Origin: Diogma glabrata
Taxonomy: Eukaryota > Arthropoda > Insecta > Diptera > Cylindrotomidae
Assembly (NCBI GenBank): GCA_963693315.1
Contig: OY856188.1
Span: 103,108,462-103,172,461, forward strand
Direction of reading: 5' to 3'
DNA length: 64,000 nucleotides
In this document: positions 25,101 through 40,100 of the stretch, in pieces
How positions within the stretch are numbered: the first letter of the stretch is position 1
How the letters are laid out: the number at the start of each line of letters is the position of its first letter
Program-made: the position numbers and the translations under genes
Notes under the pieces: model-generated
Database searches by the model: none
The model's input: the letters and a program-made list of their open reading frames with translations, nothing else
What the model was told of the DNA's origin: nothing

Positions 25101-28100
25101 TAATAAAATATAAACTAATTATAACTAACTAATGGTTTTGGAAATATTGGATAAAATCAATAAAATAAAATGTCAAAAATTAACAAACATGTTCGTTATT
25201 TTAATATTCCGGTTATGGTTTTGTTCGTAATAATTAACAAATATGTCTGTAAAATTTACAAACTGTTCTTTAAAAATTGTTGGTAAAATAAATTTAACTC
25301 ACATCAATTTGTTGAATTCGACGAACGATTTGTAGAATCAAAAGTAACAGAAATGTATGTTGAATCGAATGACATTTCTGTAAAATTTACGAACTTTTTT
25401 TGAGTGTTCTCACTTTAATCTAGAGTGATTCACTTCAAGCAGTTTATAGGAAATCTACCTGTTTATCAGTAACAAAATTGACTTAAGTATGACATTTTCA
25501 ATGGGCACTTCGTACAACCATCTCAACAAACTGAGTCAAACGTGATGTTTTAGTATTAGTAATAAATAGTTACATTTTTTCAAGTTAAATTAATTCATTA
25601 AAATTTTTGTTAAAAAAAATAATTTTAACTTTCATTAAATTTAATTATAGGATCCGCGAAACTTCACTTCCGAGCGGGAGAAAAAATTTAAGTGTGAAAT
25701 TTGTGATAAAAAATTTGTGTATAGCTTTCAATTAAAAATTCATAAAAGGACCCATACAAATATCATACCGTTTTCATGTTCCCAGTGCAATACAAAATTT
25801 CGAACCAAAGGATCGTTGACCCGTCATATAGAAAACTATCACCCACACTTGGTATGATATTGTGTTGTACTAGTTAGCATATATTTATTATTCAAATGCT
25901 TTTGTTTATTTTAAGGCGTTGGAGAAAATAAACAGGAGAATTGCAAATCAAAAATCTAAGGAGATTGTAAGTTATAACACTATTATTAAAATCACTAACA
26001 TGGTAAGCAATATGATTTATCCCTTACAGTATTTGAAACATTTGAAGTGTTTTATTTATAAATAAATAAAAACAAAGTTTTACAATTTGGACACATTAAT
26101 AAAACGGCATAGTAAACTAGTAAAGTAATAGAAAATCATATTTGGCAAGATTGATTAAATCCCTTGAAAAATTACGAGTTCCGATCGAAGTTTCCATTAT
26201 TTTTAGTAAACGTTTCTATGGCTAAAACAATTTTGTCCTGGCCAATGCTTCTTGCTTTCTTTTTCACCATTCTGTGGACCTTTTTAAATTATAAGTTCAA
26301 ATATGTTGTGTTGCTCATAACACTTTTCCAGTCGAGTTGCAAATGCCAATTTCGCTTTTATTGATTCTTGTTCGTTTGTCAAAAATAAATCCAACAAAAT
26401 ATTGCTGTGGTCAGTATTTGATTTGATATTCTAGTTACTTACTTTACTCTAGAGTGATGCACTTTAAAAGGTTTCTATGTAATCTCTCTGTTTATTCGTA
26501 AAAAAATGGCTAAGAAAGTGTTTCTAAAAAACTAGTATGTCGCTTCGCTGAGGTTGCTCAAACTGTGTTTACCGTTTTTAAAAGATAATTACTAATAAAC
26601 AAATACTTTTACGATAATCGGTTCCTGTGTTTTATTTGAATTAAAATTAATTAAATTTCATTTTAATTTTAATTACAGGGCCGAGGGATTGAGCCCCACG
26701 CTGGGCGCCACTAGAACGATCCTCTGTCGCCTTAAAGTCTTCTTCAGAAAGGAGAGTGAATGCCATTGAAATTATTGACAGAATTATTTTTCCACAGACT
26801 CTTTATCTATCTCTTATCTCTTTATTTATTATTAGAAGCTTTACCGAAACTCATCTACTGAACTCTAGATAAAGCTTCCAAACAAGGTTATAGAAGTTAT
26901 AGCTGTCATTAGGATTAAAGTAGTTTCGGTTGTAACTGTTTAAAGTTCTTATAGAAGCACATATATTATGGTCTAAAAATTGCTTCAATATCAAGACTTT
27001 AGAAGTTTTACCGAGACTGTTTGTGAAAATGAAATATTTTAAACTGACGGAAACTATTGCTTCTAGTATTTCAACTACATGAGCTTATTTGAAACTGAAA
27101 ATGCGACGGCCATTTCGTTTATGTCAGAATAGTATTGTGCAACCGGCGATTTTTGTATTTTAATGAAATATTTAGACATATTTTCTACAATATAAAATAT
27201 TCTTTATTTAGAGTCTTGAAATAGTCAAAAAAAAAATTAAGTCAACTAGAATTAACTAGATTGGAATGGGGAAAATTTTAAGATTATTTGGACTATTTTT
27301 ATAAATAATGATATACGAGTTTTCTTAACATTTATGAGGTCCAAACACGTCAAGAAGAACTGAGGGAGTACAGAGTCTCACAATCAATTCACTCTGTTAA
27401 AATAAATTGCAGCAAATTAATGGTGCGAAATATCATTGTTGTATTGCTATTGTTTTATATTTATATAACATTCTTAAGAAATAACTGCGTTCATTAGCAC
27501 CTAAGTACGCATGTTGTTGTGACACCTATTGGAAAACCAATTATAACAATTTTTATTTAAAAAAAAGTATATTGTTCAATTAAAGCTGAAGTGCTCTAAC
27601 AGGTTATGATTAAAAAATATAACCCCTTAATGTTGCTCATCTTGAAACTTTTAAATTAATAAAACATATCGAAAAAAGATTTGTCAATATTCTTTTACAG
27701 AACGTCTATAAAAAAGATACGAAATCTTTTAAGAATGTAAATCTTAGATTATGGTTTCATCGTTAAAAAACCTATTGAAGTTACATACAACATACATAAA
27801 ACGTAAGCCCCCTGAATTATACTATCTTTTCTACATCTAAATTAAAATTCTAAATGTTATGGAAGTCATAGAAGTCATTATAATTGTAACTACTATCAAA
27901 CATTTTTAGTTTCTTCTTAACATTTAAATTAACCGATTGCATAGCGTGCACGACAAAAGATCGAAGGAACACCGAGTTCGAATCTTGATGCGACCGTAAC
28001 CAAAAACTTAAATTAAAACATTAAATAATAACATAGCAATACCAAAAATACTTTAATAAAAGTTAAGAAATATAACAAATATTGTAACATTTCTGTCACA

Positions 28101-31100
28101 TTTTGTAATAGTTTCTATAAGGCTTCTAAGAATTCCTTAAAACGATCTATTAAAAGCACTGAAACAATAACTTGTCAAAACCAGAAATTCTATTCAATTT
28201 GCACCATACCGAAATTATATATTTCCGAAGTCTTATATAAATCATAGCTTCGTTTAAGGCGTTTATCGAAACCTCTTTTTAGCTTTAAAGAAACTATGAA
28301 GGTGGGTAAACTAGTTTCAGTGAGACTGTTTAGTGTTTTAAAATAAGCTAGAATGCTAGTTATTGAGTGAGATTACCTTGATAGGTGAAAAAAGGCATTG
28401 AATATTTAAATAAACAAATTAAAAAGAGTAGTCCACACCTATGAGTGAACTTTTGAGGATCATGTTTATGTTGTTTAAAGTCGGTTGGATTGTCAGCTCA
28501 GTTTTAAATTAACAGTTATACAAGTTATATCCAAATTAGACGTGACACAAGTTAATCATAATATGTGGTGAATAAAATAATAGCAAGAGATTATTATAAG
28601 TGAAGAATTATTTTCAGAAAATTCATTGTTTTTAATTGCCTGATTTAGAGATCGACCCGAATAGAAGTAACTGAATTTAAATAAATTAGTCGTTCAAGAG
28701 ATGAAAGAGTTGGAGAAGGGAAATGTTTTAACAACGGGAACCAAGACTTAGTTAAAAGAAAGATTGATTAAACTTATGAAAGCAACTGGATTAGATTATG
28801 ATAAACATCGTTTCGGGGCACGACGCAGATGATAATCAAGAAAATAGCGAAGACAAAGAGGGTGCCGTAGAAACAACAAGCCGAACCGTATCAACAAACA
28901 CCACTTTGGCACAGTTAATATCTATGATCTAAAATATAAGTTTAAGTTTGAACTAAACAAAGAAATATGTGCAGATGTAAGAGCAAACATTGAGACCATG
29001 AAAAATAAGTTTGATCTACATAGCCAGATGCCAACACCAATCAACAGTCTGTAAACGTCGATCAACAATCCATAAGCATCAATCAACATATAGACTTCCA
29101 CAAATGGCGTCGAGTTTACACGTCAAAGTTTAGAAAATTGTAGATGGCAAAGTCTAGAATATACAGACAAAAATTAAAGTGCTGGAGCAGAAGGTTCTCA
29201 ATTAAAAAATCAGAAAGTACTATTATAAAAGAGTAATTCATTTTATTCCGGGATTAATATATATTAACAGAAAAAATCACCACATGGCCTTTGGCCCAAG
29301 AAAATCTCTATACCCGGCTTAAATTAGCCAATCATATATAATAAAAAGAAATATAATTCAAACTTATTACGAAAATAAAAAAAAAGGAAATTTTACTCAA
29401 AATTATCAAATTTAAAATCAATATAATAATACAAAAAAATATGAAAGTAACTTAACTTAACGGTAGTTGGTTGTGTGTTGATCCAGCTTATATTATATTA
29501 TTTTGACTTTAATTTTGACTTCTAATATATAGAAATAATATGATTGATTCTCAAATAAATTGCTTAAAGAATGTAAATTTCCCAGATTCCTCAGGTCCTA
29601 ATAATGACAATTTAAACAGCTTTCGAAACGTATGTTTATCTTTTTATAAAAGAATATATCAATATCTTGAGAGTTATATCTTTGTTCTATTATTTCTAGT
29701 TTAACTCTTAAACGTAATATAGGTGCAAATATATTGTTACACCACTGAAAACATGAAATTGAGAAAATATCACCACCACCACTAGATTCTTATCAATGGT
29801 AAATTCTCCACACTATTCTTTTTACTTCTTAAGAAAACATCATTTTATGTACTAAATCACACTAACTTTTTTTTACCCATGCGTTAGTCACACGAGTAAT
29901 AGTTATTTAAGTCTCACTAATTCAATATAGTCAATTTCGATTCACCAAGTTAAATTGAAGATATTTTAAAGAAATTCTCGCGTTCACATCACAAATACGT
30001 AACTGTTTATTTTATAACCAACAAGAAAAACTCAACCTTCAACATATCCAATTTTAATCGCCAAAAATACGATTAAAAAATCCCGTCAATTCTTTTTTTA
30101 TATAAATATTTAGGTTCTTTAATTTAAAAAAAATTCTCTGACTAGTCTTTTCATCATTGTGTATTTGTTTCATTTATCGAAACACAAAAAAAATCGAAAT
30201 AGCAAAACCCACATTACAAGGCGATCCCAACCATAAAAATCAATTCAACAATGCAAAGCATTTATATCAATACAAATGAAACAGTCTATAATGCAATATA
30301 TGAGAAAGATAAAAAACTACGTTTGTCTCTTGTGAAACAGAAAGTTAGTACCGAAACCAGTTTAACATTATAACAATATAACATCAACCAGAGAGTAGAA
30401 TAAAGAATTACAGCAACAATACGATTTTGTTTGATTTTGTTATTTGGTTATTTGATATAAAAAAAAGATGGTACATTTATTGTATTGATTGTCTGTTTGA
30501 TTTCGATGCAAAGAAAATGTAAACCTAACAGAATTTGTTGTGCAAAACAGCACAATCAAAAGTAGATGACTTGAAAGTAGAAGTAGGAAGAAGGCTTTTA
30601 GATGTCGAGATAATTGCCAAAGCATCACATCTAATCTAGTTCAACAAATATAAGGCACGCAGCTTTAACCACATCCACCATACGATAGAACAGAATCATA
30701 ACAGAATAAAACGCATCGTATAGCAGCTTCAATATAGTGTAGCAGCTTTAATAGGGTGAAGCAGGAAAATAATACAAGCAGTACCAAAATAAGAACGACA
30801 GAGCTTGAATGAAATCATGAAGGCATTAGATCGCAAAAATGGTAGTGAGAATAACCGGAAGATATACAGAATTGAGTAAACGGGTCGCTACCTTCGGATA
30901 GGAGAAAGTTTTCTAGAGTTCACGTCTGCAATCGAGCGTGTTTTACATTACATGGAACGAATCAAGATATATTCCTTCAGTGGCGGTATTAGAAATCGTG
31001 ATATGCGGAAATCAATTATAGTACCATCAAAGGCAACATTTCATGAAACAGTTGCATGGGTAAAGCAATTCATGACTTTGGTAAGTCTCATATCATTTCC

Positions 31101-34100
31101 CTTGACATATCCAACACGTTTGAAAGAGTTTGGTATCAGGCTCTTAACAATAAACTAATTTCATTTGGAGTATGTAAGATCTTGATCTGTTGGTTAGAAA
31201 AATTTTGATCCCAGAGATATTTTTTTTTTTTTAAATAAAATGTGTTGTGTAATAAGGTTTAGAATATGTGTCACAACAACACATAAATACCTTTTAAGAC
31301 CTAGGTCTAGACCTGGGTCCCACAACAACTGGCGTTCTAAGGTGTAGATTAACGCTTTTTTAAACATCTGCGGGTTGAAGCCACCTGAGACTAAGTGTTC
31401 CGGCAAACTATTCCATTTGTACGCAGTTCGGACAAAGAAGTCTCTCTGCGATCTGCCAGTATGACAGCGCGGGATCTTTACCGTTTCACCGGTTGCGGCA
31501 GCCGATTGCCGAGTGGAACGGGGGTAAGAATAAGATTGAGGCATGATGCCGCTGATTTCATCTGAGCACTGCTGATGACATATTTGTAAAAAACAACGAG
31601 GTCAGCAACAGTGCGACGATGTTGTAGGGAATCAAGTTTTGATGTCAAAGTTCGATCACCCACAATTCGTATAGCCCGCTTTTGAATAGAGTCCAAGAGG
31701 GCCAAGATGGAAACAGAGGTAGCACCCCAAACTTATATCAGAGTAGTGCTGGATGGTGCTATGTCGGACAAATTCCTCAGGATTTGGTTTTATCATCGGT
31801 TCTATCTGATGTTTATCAACGATTTGGTATCTATCACCATAAACCCAATATATAGCTTAGTCAATGGCAGTACTATCTTCCATTCCTATTCTTTTGAAAA
31901 ACAGCCATCTAGTCTAACTACAAATTGTCATCCTAGAGAAATTGTTGAATCCTTGGATGTTGATCTTGAACTAATTCAGGACTGCTGTAAATGGAATAAT
32001 GTGACGTTTGATTCTATAAAGACGAAGGGTTTTTCCCATAAAGCCTCACTATATATACCTGCAATGCAACGTGTTCAAGCAATCACTTAAACTATTGGTA
32101 GTAATATAAATCATAAACTGAGGTGGCATGACGGAAAGAATATCGTGGGAAAATTGGAATTTCATCTATAAAGCATATATACGACCGATCCACGAATTCG
32201 ACTCCTTAAAAACCTCTTTAAATTTTGTGGACAGATTTCAAAGACGTGGATTGAATCTGATTAATGATCCAATGATAACATTTTGTATGGATTCACTGCA
32301 TCATAGAAAAACGGTTGGAGTTCCTACACTATTTTACAGATATTATTTCGGTAAATATTCTAAGGAAATTAATAACTATACCAAAACCTTACATACGAAC
32401 ATTTTAACTTTCCTTTTCTATGGTTAACACGTCCATCGAGCACTAGAGGTATATAGCCTAAGTGATTAACAAGAACTATAAGAAGAAACAACAAAAAAAT
32501 GACAAATGACATATGAGGTGACACAAAACATCTGTAAGCCATCGGTAGCAACCAACAAATTGCGAAGCGAGGCACCATACAGGGAAAGAAATGGTATCAG
32601 GTGTTGCGTATGTGACAAGGTGGGTCACATTGCACGGAAGTGTTGGGTGAATACACAAGAATATGAAACATCGCTGGTTTCTAATCGCAAAAATTCAATG
32701 GAAGAAGAGCATGCAGATTTTCAATGTAGCAGGAGGAAAATCCGGCGTTGGATATGTGATAAAACGGGCAACAGTTGTAAGATGGCAATAGTTGTTTTAT
32801 CACATTGGATACAGCTCGCAAACTTGTTGGCAAAAATTTGATCAATAGGGATATATAACCAACGGCAAGCGTGTAACTATCGACAGTAACTGGAAGATGC
32901 ACAGATATTTTGGATGAAGTTCGAATAGATTGGTCTTCGATTTTGGACGTGGTGTGCTAAATTTTAATAATGTCTATTAGAGAAATTATCTCATCTGATG
33001 TTTTGGAAGCCAAGCAACGAATGAAGTCAAGCTCTTAGGAAGAAGAGATTTATAAGTGGTGGATAATTTGATAACTATGGAGTACGGTGTTATTAAACAT
33101 CGTTCTCGAAAATACTCGGTAGAGAAAATGGTTCCACTAAAAGAATATAAAACACCTGAATAATTATTTGAAAATAACATTCAACAAGAAATTGTAGTTT
33201 AATTGTACATTTGGTTTTTGGGGTCGGTTTGTGTTCTAGAGTTTTAAAGGAATATTGCTATTGTTCATCTAATATATAAGAGGTTGGGTTAAGTATAATC
33301 AACCAGTTTTAAGTTAAAAATGACACAAGTGAAATCTACAAGCCAAAACAGTCATTATATACGGTTACAAATTAAAACTCATAATCCTTTAATGTTTTTT
33401 AGGTGGATAATTATGAGTCAAGAAAAAACAATTACTGTGACTTGTGTGGTAAAAATTTTACGAATTCATGGAATTTAAAAATGCACAGAAATACACATAC
33501 TGGAGAACAACCATTTGAATGTTCAATTTGTGATAGAAAATTTTCACGGAAAAACGCGTTGAACAGACATTCTAAGACTTGTAAAGGAAAAACTACGGTA
33601 AGTCATATAAATTATCAGTTAATATTGTAGTGTTGATTATGTTAAAATGGTGTGGATGGTAATATTATTCGTTATAAACCTTCGACATGAAGAACACCTA
33701 AGTGTTATACACTATTATTTAAGAAATACAATTTTTAAAGATGGCGCAGATGCCGTAGGTTTAGAAAATAATTAAACTCTACTGTTACGCCATTTTTAGA
33801 GCTGCCAATTCCATTATGTATCATTTACTCATGCTTATCTGTATTCTCTTGCTGTATTTAAGTTATTCCCTCATGTTTCCATCATGTTTTGTTGCTTTAC
33901 TAATTATTAGTCATTAATTAAGTACATATATATATTATATACTTATTACTTAATCAATGTTATTAGTCATTCATTATGTTATAGTCATTACACTACATGC
34001 CATCAATAGATCATTATACACAAAATTAGGGTTGAGTAAACATTTGCCAGTCCATTAAAAAAAACGTTCATAAGAATTTTAAATTGCAACTATTTACATT

Positions 34101-37100
34101 ATTCATATTAATATTTTACTAATTTTCTTTTTCTTTACCATAGGTTGCAAAGTTTAATATTTCTTATTTAAAAAGAGAAAATCAGTGTGAAATTTGTACA
34201 AAGAGATTTTTACGACCCTACGATTTAAAACGTCATAGAACTATACATGCACGTGAACAACAATTTGAGTGTCCACATTGTCATTTAAAAATTTCACGCA
34301 AAAAAACTTTTGACCAGCATATTAGAAATCATAAACTAAATAAAGTTTTGGTACGGGTTTGCTTGAAGATAGATTGTCACATTTGGTTGTTAAAACATTA
34401 ATTTATTTTCAGGGATCGATTGGAAGTGAATCAATCAATGCAGTTTCCAATAAAATTGTAAGTAAAAAATTAACTATAAACACCAACCACCCAATATAGA
34501 ATACGTTAAATAAAATTATTCAGGTGCACAGTGTTTAAATCATATTTGAACGTTTAATTCCGTACAAAGCATCATTCAAAATATCATAAGATTTCCAATC
34601 CATGCAAAATAATTTTAATTGACGCCTCAGTTACAAAAATTGTTAAATTTAACAAAAATTCCATTTTCTACTATAGGTGACAAGTAATACTTCTGCGCTA
34701 GTTGGAAAATTAAAATGTGAATTTTGTAACGAGAAATTCTTGTCATCTTCTAATTTAAGACATCATATAGAGACACATAAAGGTGAAAACCCATATAATT
34801 GTTCAAAGCGTTTTTTATGAAATTGACGAACAATTAGAAGAATTGGATGTACATTGGATATTGGTTTGGTTAGTGTTCAACCCATATCCAAAAAAGGCAA
34901 TAAGACTGACCCTAACAATTATAGACCAATTGCAATTCTGTCGGTTTTAGCTAAGATATTTGAAAAATATGTTAACTACAATCTATTAGATTATTTGGAA
35001 ATGTCGCGAATTATTGATGATAAGCAGTATGGTTTTCGTAAAAGTCATACAACAGGTGATCTGTTAGCCTACGTAACACATATGTGGAGAAAATCTCTGG
35101 AGAACCACGCTGAAACCATCAGTGTTTCTCTGGACAATTCCAAGGCTTTTGATAAAGTGTGTCATAGAAATCTTGTAGCTAAATTAAAATCTCATGGCAT
35201 AGATGATCTTACTGTATCATGGATTCATAGTTTTCTCACAGGTCGTTTCATGTCAATTTAGATGGCATTACATCCAATGTTTTTACAACGAATGCTGGTG
35301 TTCCCCAAGGCTCTGCACTTTCACCAACCTTATTTCTTTTATATATAAATGATTTACTTAGCTCTACAGTGCATCCAATTCACAGTTTTGCTGACGACAG
35401 CACATTGCATGCCTCTCATGCATCTCTAAAAAGTCGATCTCGTGTAACAGCTACTAACGATAGAGAATTGTGAATTAATTCTATCAACCAAGACCTAGAG
35501 TGTATAATGCAATGGGGCGAGACCAATCTTGTTGAGTTTAAACCTGCCAAAACCAAGTTATGTCGCCTTTCAAGGATAGAAAGACATAAAGACTTCCCCA
35601 TAATGATAAACCACGAGGAATTAAATGAGGTTAAATCGATTAAACTTCTCGGAGTTGTCATCGAAAGTAACATGAAATGGAATAAACACGTGTTTAGTCT
35701 AGCAAAAACAGCAATGCAAAAATTAGGATTCTTGAGCCGCTGTAAGAAGTTTTGTAACTCTGAGCAACTTTTGTTAATTTATAAGTCATTTATCCGCCCA
35801 TGTATGGAATATTGTTGTCATGTATGAGAAGGTGCCTGTCAGTCAACAATAAAATGTCTAGACTCTGTGCAGAGAAAGGCAATACGGTTGATTGATAATC
35901 ATGCGTTAACTGATCAACTTGATTCACTCCAACACCGAAGAAATGTTGCCGACCTGTCAATCTATTATAAATACAATTTCTTCGATTCATCCTTTAGAGA
36001 AATCTAAAACATCCTCCCATCGTGTGTGCAGTACAACCGACAAACACGAGCTTCAGAAATGTCCCACCCATTTGCTGTTCAGATATCCCGTTGTAGAACA
36101 GTTTCCTTTCAGAACGATTATTTCAATAGAGTAACCAAAATGTGGAACTCATTGCCCATATCAGTTTTCCCTGACGAATTCGCTCCTCAGACATTTAAAG
36201 GAAATGTCCATCATCATTTAAAACAACTTACCTAGCTATTTACCTCATTCCTCCCTTTCCCCTCATTCCTTCCTTTCCCCATTCCCCATTCTTTCCTAGT
36301 TGACATGGTATCTTCGGATATTCAAAGAGTTTAAATAATGAATATCTCATATTTAGTGTGCTAAACATGTCCAACTAATTAATAAAAAAAAACATTTGAC
36401 AATACACGAAGTAACACGAAGTTTTTATTGCATTTTATAGCAGTATAGGTAGAAACACAACACGGACGATAAAAAAAACGTCTACATTTTCGCTGTTGTA
36501 ACCACAACAAAGGCGTCAGCGTAAAAAGCTGTCAAAAATAAAATTGCATAAACTAAAATACTTTGTTTTTTGTCAAAATTAATTTCACAAATTTCAATTT
36601 TAAAAATAACTAATTTTTACTAATAAATAAATAATAATAATTTTTCTACTAATATTTTAAAAATAAAATACAAAATACAAATTATGAAAATATGTAAATT
36701 AATAAAACCGAACCTTGAACATAAACTGAAAATTCAGTTGAAAACTCAAAACAAAACGATTACAACCTCATAAACGCGAAAAACATCAGAAAATAATATT
36801 TTTCAGTTGGCGGCAGTGTCACAATAACATTAAAAATTACCCTTGCAGCCAAATAAAAATAAAATTGATATCTGGCAATAATCATCGCCGACAATAAATT
36901 AGAAATAGAATCTAAAATTTCTCCGACGAAAAAACTTTTCGTTTATCGCTGTAGTTGTGTTTGAAATGTATGTATCCTGTGTATTCTAATGTTACTAACG
37001 TCGTCGTCGGACGATTTCGCCCGTGTTGTGTTTCTAGCTTATTTTATAATTAGCAATACTTAAAAAAACTAATTGTTTTATAGAAACTTCCATCAAGCTT

Positions 37101-40100
37101 TCAATAAAAATGTCCATATAAATTCAATTATTTATTGGAAAAACTTCAAAAACCACCACAATTATAACAATATTTTTCCTTCCGACAACTATAAATATAG
37201 GTTTATTTCTGTTTTTTTAAGACTATATTTGTGTACGTTATTAATCTTAATAGAATAAAACAAACAGCTGCTAATTTTATTCTGTACCGCGAATGTGGCG
37301 GAACACAATAAAACAATCTATTGGTTTGTATTGAATGCTGAAATAAATTTGATTGTATATTTCATAAAAATTTGATTGCATTTTATAAAAAATCAAAAAC
37401 AAACATTTTCGCTCTAATTATATATAAAAAAATAAATTCAAACTGAAGCGCATGTTCCTCTCTCGAATATTAAAAAGAGCAAAGGCTACTATAATTAATT
37501 TGAATTAAATTTCCAAAAGATTGTTTTATGGTTTCTCATTACTTTAAAATTTAATATCATTCATCTAGGTCTTTTCATTTTCAAAATACCAAATAATTAA
37601 AAGATGTCGACATTGAATCAAATTTGAGAAAGACATTTTTTGATGACATTTTGATTTCGTGATTTTCAAAAAATTTTAAAATTGTAATAGTTCTTTTTCA
37701 ATACGTAACTCAGCCCAAGCTCTACTCATAAATAAAAAAGTGATGCTAAACATCCCAGTTTTTTTAATATATGTTAAAATGCATGGATGCATAGAGAGCC
37801 AAGTAGTAGTTCCAGATGATTTTATTTTTCGTCAAAATATTCCTGAAATTCAGATAACATGGTGGTGCTTTGGGGTTTTCGAAACGTACTTTTCTCTCTA
37901 AGAAATATTTCAACATCAGAAAGCTGAAATTCCATCGCGGATTTGACAATACTAAAGCCGATAGATGGCAGATGCATTTAAGTAAAATTATCGGGTGATC
38001 GACATCTTTCTGAAGCCTGGTAAAAAATTGGTTAGTGCAACCATTTCAAAATAAGTTTTAATTTAAAACGTTTCTACTATTAAATTTGAAAAATCACACA
38101 CTTTCCCAGTTTTTACCCGCATTCCGGTTTTTAATGAAATATCCCGCAAACGGGAAAAAATGCTGCGATCTGGCAACACTGCTATGTATTTAGCATTTTT
38201 ATCGATCGGAAAATGACCAACTTTATTCAATTTTATTTTATTTTTCTCAATTAATTAAAATAAAACGATTAAAATAAAACTGAAAATTTGATCCCAACTA
38301 AAATTGTATCCTTGGTTTTGTTTTCATTTAGAATAATTTTAGAATGAAATGGATATTGTTTGACGATTCATTGTTTTTTATTTAGAATGTGTGGCGAACA
38401 TCTAAATTAAAATTTTTTAAATTTAAATTTAGTATGCGATGTTTTTTTTGATTTTAGATTTAGAAATAAATAAAATAATTTTCAGTTCTAATTTTTCCGT
38501 TTTTTAAAAAGGAGCTTTTTGGATTTTACTTCCATCTTAGAAGTTCCTATTATATTATCCATATAATTAAGAAATTGCTAAATATAATTTAATATATCTA
38601 AATTGTTCAATTTTCAATTTGATTAAAACAAAAGTTCAATATAGTTTAATTTATCCTAATAAGTCTATTTACTAATTAAACTTAGTTGTGAAAATAAATA
38701 ATTAATTTATTGTATTTTATCTTCAACAACTTTTACTGTTGCGAATTTGAATATAAATATTTAAAAAAAAACTTTGGATTATTGAAATTATTGATGTTTT
38801 GGAATTAATGTAATGGATAATATTCAGTTTGTTTTATGGAAGTGAGAATATAACACAAACTGAGAATAATTATTAAACACACTATCAAATTAAATCGAAA
38901 GTTATACTATATGGATTTATAAGCGAGAATGACTAGCTTTGGGAATGCTGTAAATTTACTCAAATAAAATAGGACAGATAGCGAGAAATACTAGCTATAA
39001 TTGGAAGTGTAGTTTGTGAATCGGAAAAACTGGATACAAATAAAGAAAATATTTAAATATAAATCTTGACTTATATAGCGAGAATAATTTTTACAAGCTA
39101 TAAATGAAATTTAAATAAAATATATAGGGATTGTGCGTATCTGATTGTTACGCGCCAAGTGTTGAGAATACAAACTTTTGGCTCTATTTAAAATTAGTTT
39201 AACGTTTGTCGTTTGATAAATAGTAAATCAAATCGATTTTTCTTTAATATTCTTTAATATTACTGAAATTCTCCGTTCGTGCTGCCTAAACTTTATTAAA
39301 TATTCATCTATTTATAAAAAATATCGCTTAACTATTACTTAAGTTACGTTGTTTTCTTCTTAATATTTTGACAAAAAAAACAACGAATAATTTGAACGGA
39401 ATACTAAATCATAAAATTTCTTTAACGTGAAATTTGTTGAAAAATAATAGAGCCAATAATTACAGATCCTTATTTTTTTTTATTCAAAGTTAGGCATGTT
39501 TAGTGTTAATTGTAATAAATTAACGTCTCTGAATATCCGAAGATACCATGCCCAACTAGGGATTAGGACTAAGTTTGAAAATTTATTGAGATTCTTTAAG
39601 AAATTTATGGACGCTAACTTTTAAGATTTCATCTTGAGGATTAAAGCTGTCAGGGAAAAGCCATGAAGGTAAGGCATTCCAAAGATGAGAGACTCTGTTG
39701 AAAAAATCACGCTAAAAACCAACAGCTCTGCACCTTTTTATAAGAACCGTAAAAGGATGGGATACAACATTTGCTCTGGTGTTACGCGATAGGTTTGCTA
39801 GTTCAGGTAAAATTGATTTTATCTCATTGGAAGTTTGATCTCATTGGAAGTTTCTTCACTCATAACATATTTTTAGAAAACTGTCAGATCAGCAACATTT
39901 CTTCTGTGCTGCAAGGAATCAAGCTCATTAATAAGAGTTGAGTTGCCAATCAGTTTGATAGCTCTACGTTTTTAAACTAGACACTTTAAACTACTAAAAT
40001 ATGCTCCGCCCCAGATGTGAGAACAATACTCCATACAGGGACGTATAAACGATTTATATATTAAAAGAAGCTGTTCACTATTGAAAATCTTACGACATCG

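Larger units (their letters stand above)
16511..26520 (+). repeat. Tandem duplication of an exon cassette with intron
   Basis: Copy B (about 25575-26520) aligns in order with pieces of copy A: 16511-17186, 18158-18197, 24476-24675 and 25408-25510. The gaps in A are the hAT element, a LINE, Helentron and Gag-only block, and the TIR element. So the duplication came first and the insertions followed in copy A only. The original unit was about 1 kb. Confidence 0.8.
28660..33160 (+). pseudogene. Ancient copy of the Gag-only element, interrupted
   Basis: Broken plus-strand pieces match the ORF at 21231-23711 in order: SAP-like (about 28695-28790, VQEMKELEKGNVLTTGTKT); Gag core (about 30805-31080, RKIYRIE, then FHETVAWVKQFM); CCHC knuckle CCVCDKVGHIARKC and RRWICDKTGN (about 32605-32775); protease end LVFDFGRGVLNFNN (about 32930-32975). 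As in the young copy, no RT or integrase lies after the protease. It has stops throughout. A LINE, itself invaded by another LINE, splits it at 31081-32427. No LTRs are recognised. Confidence 0.7.
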
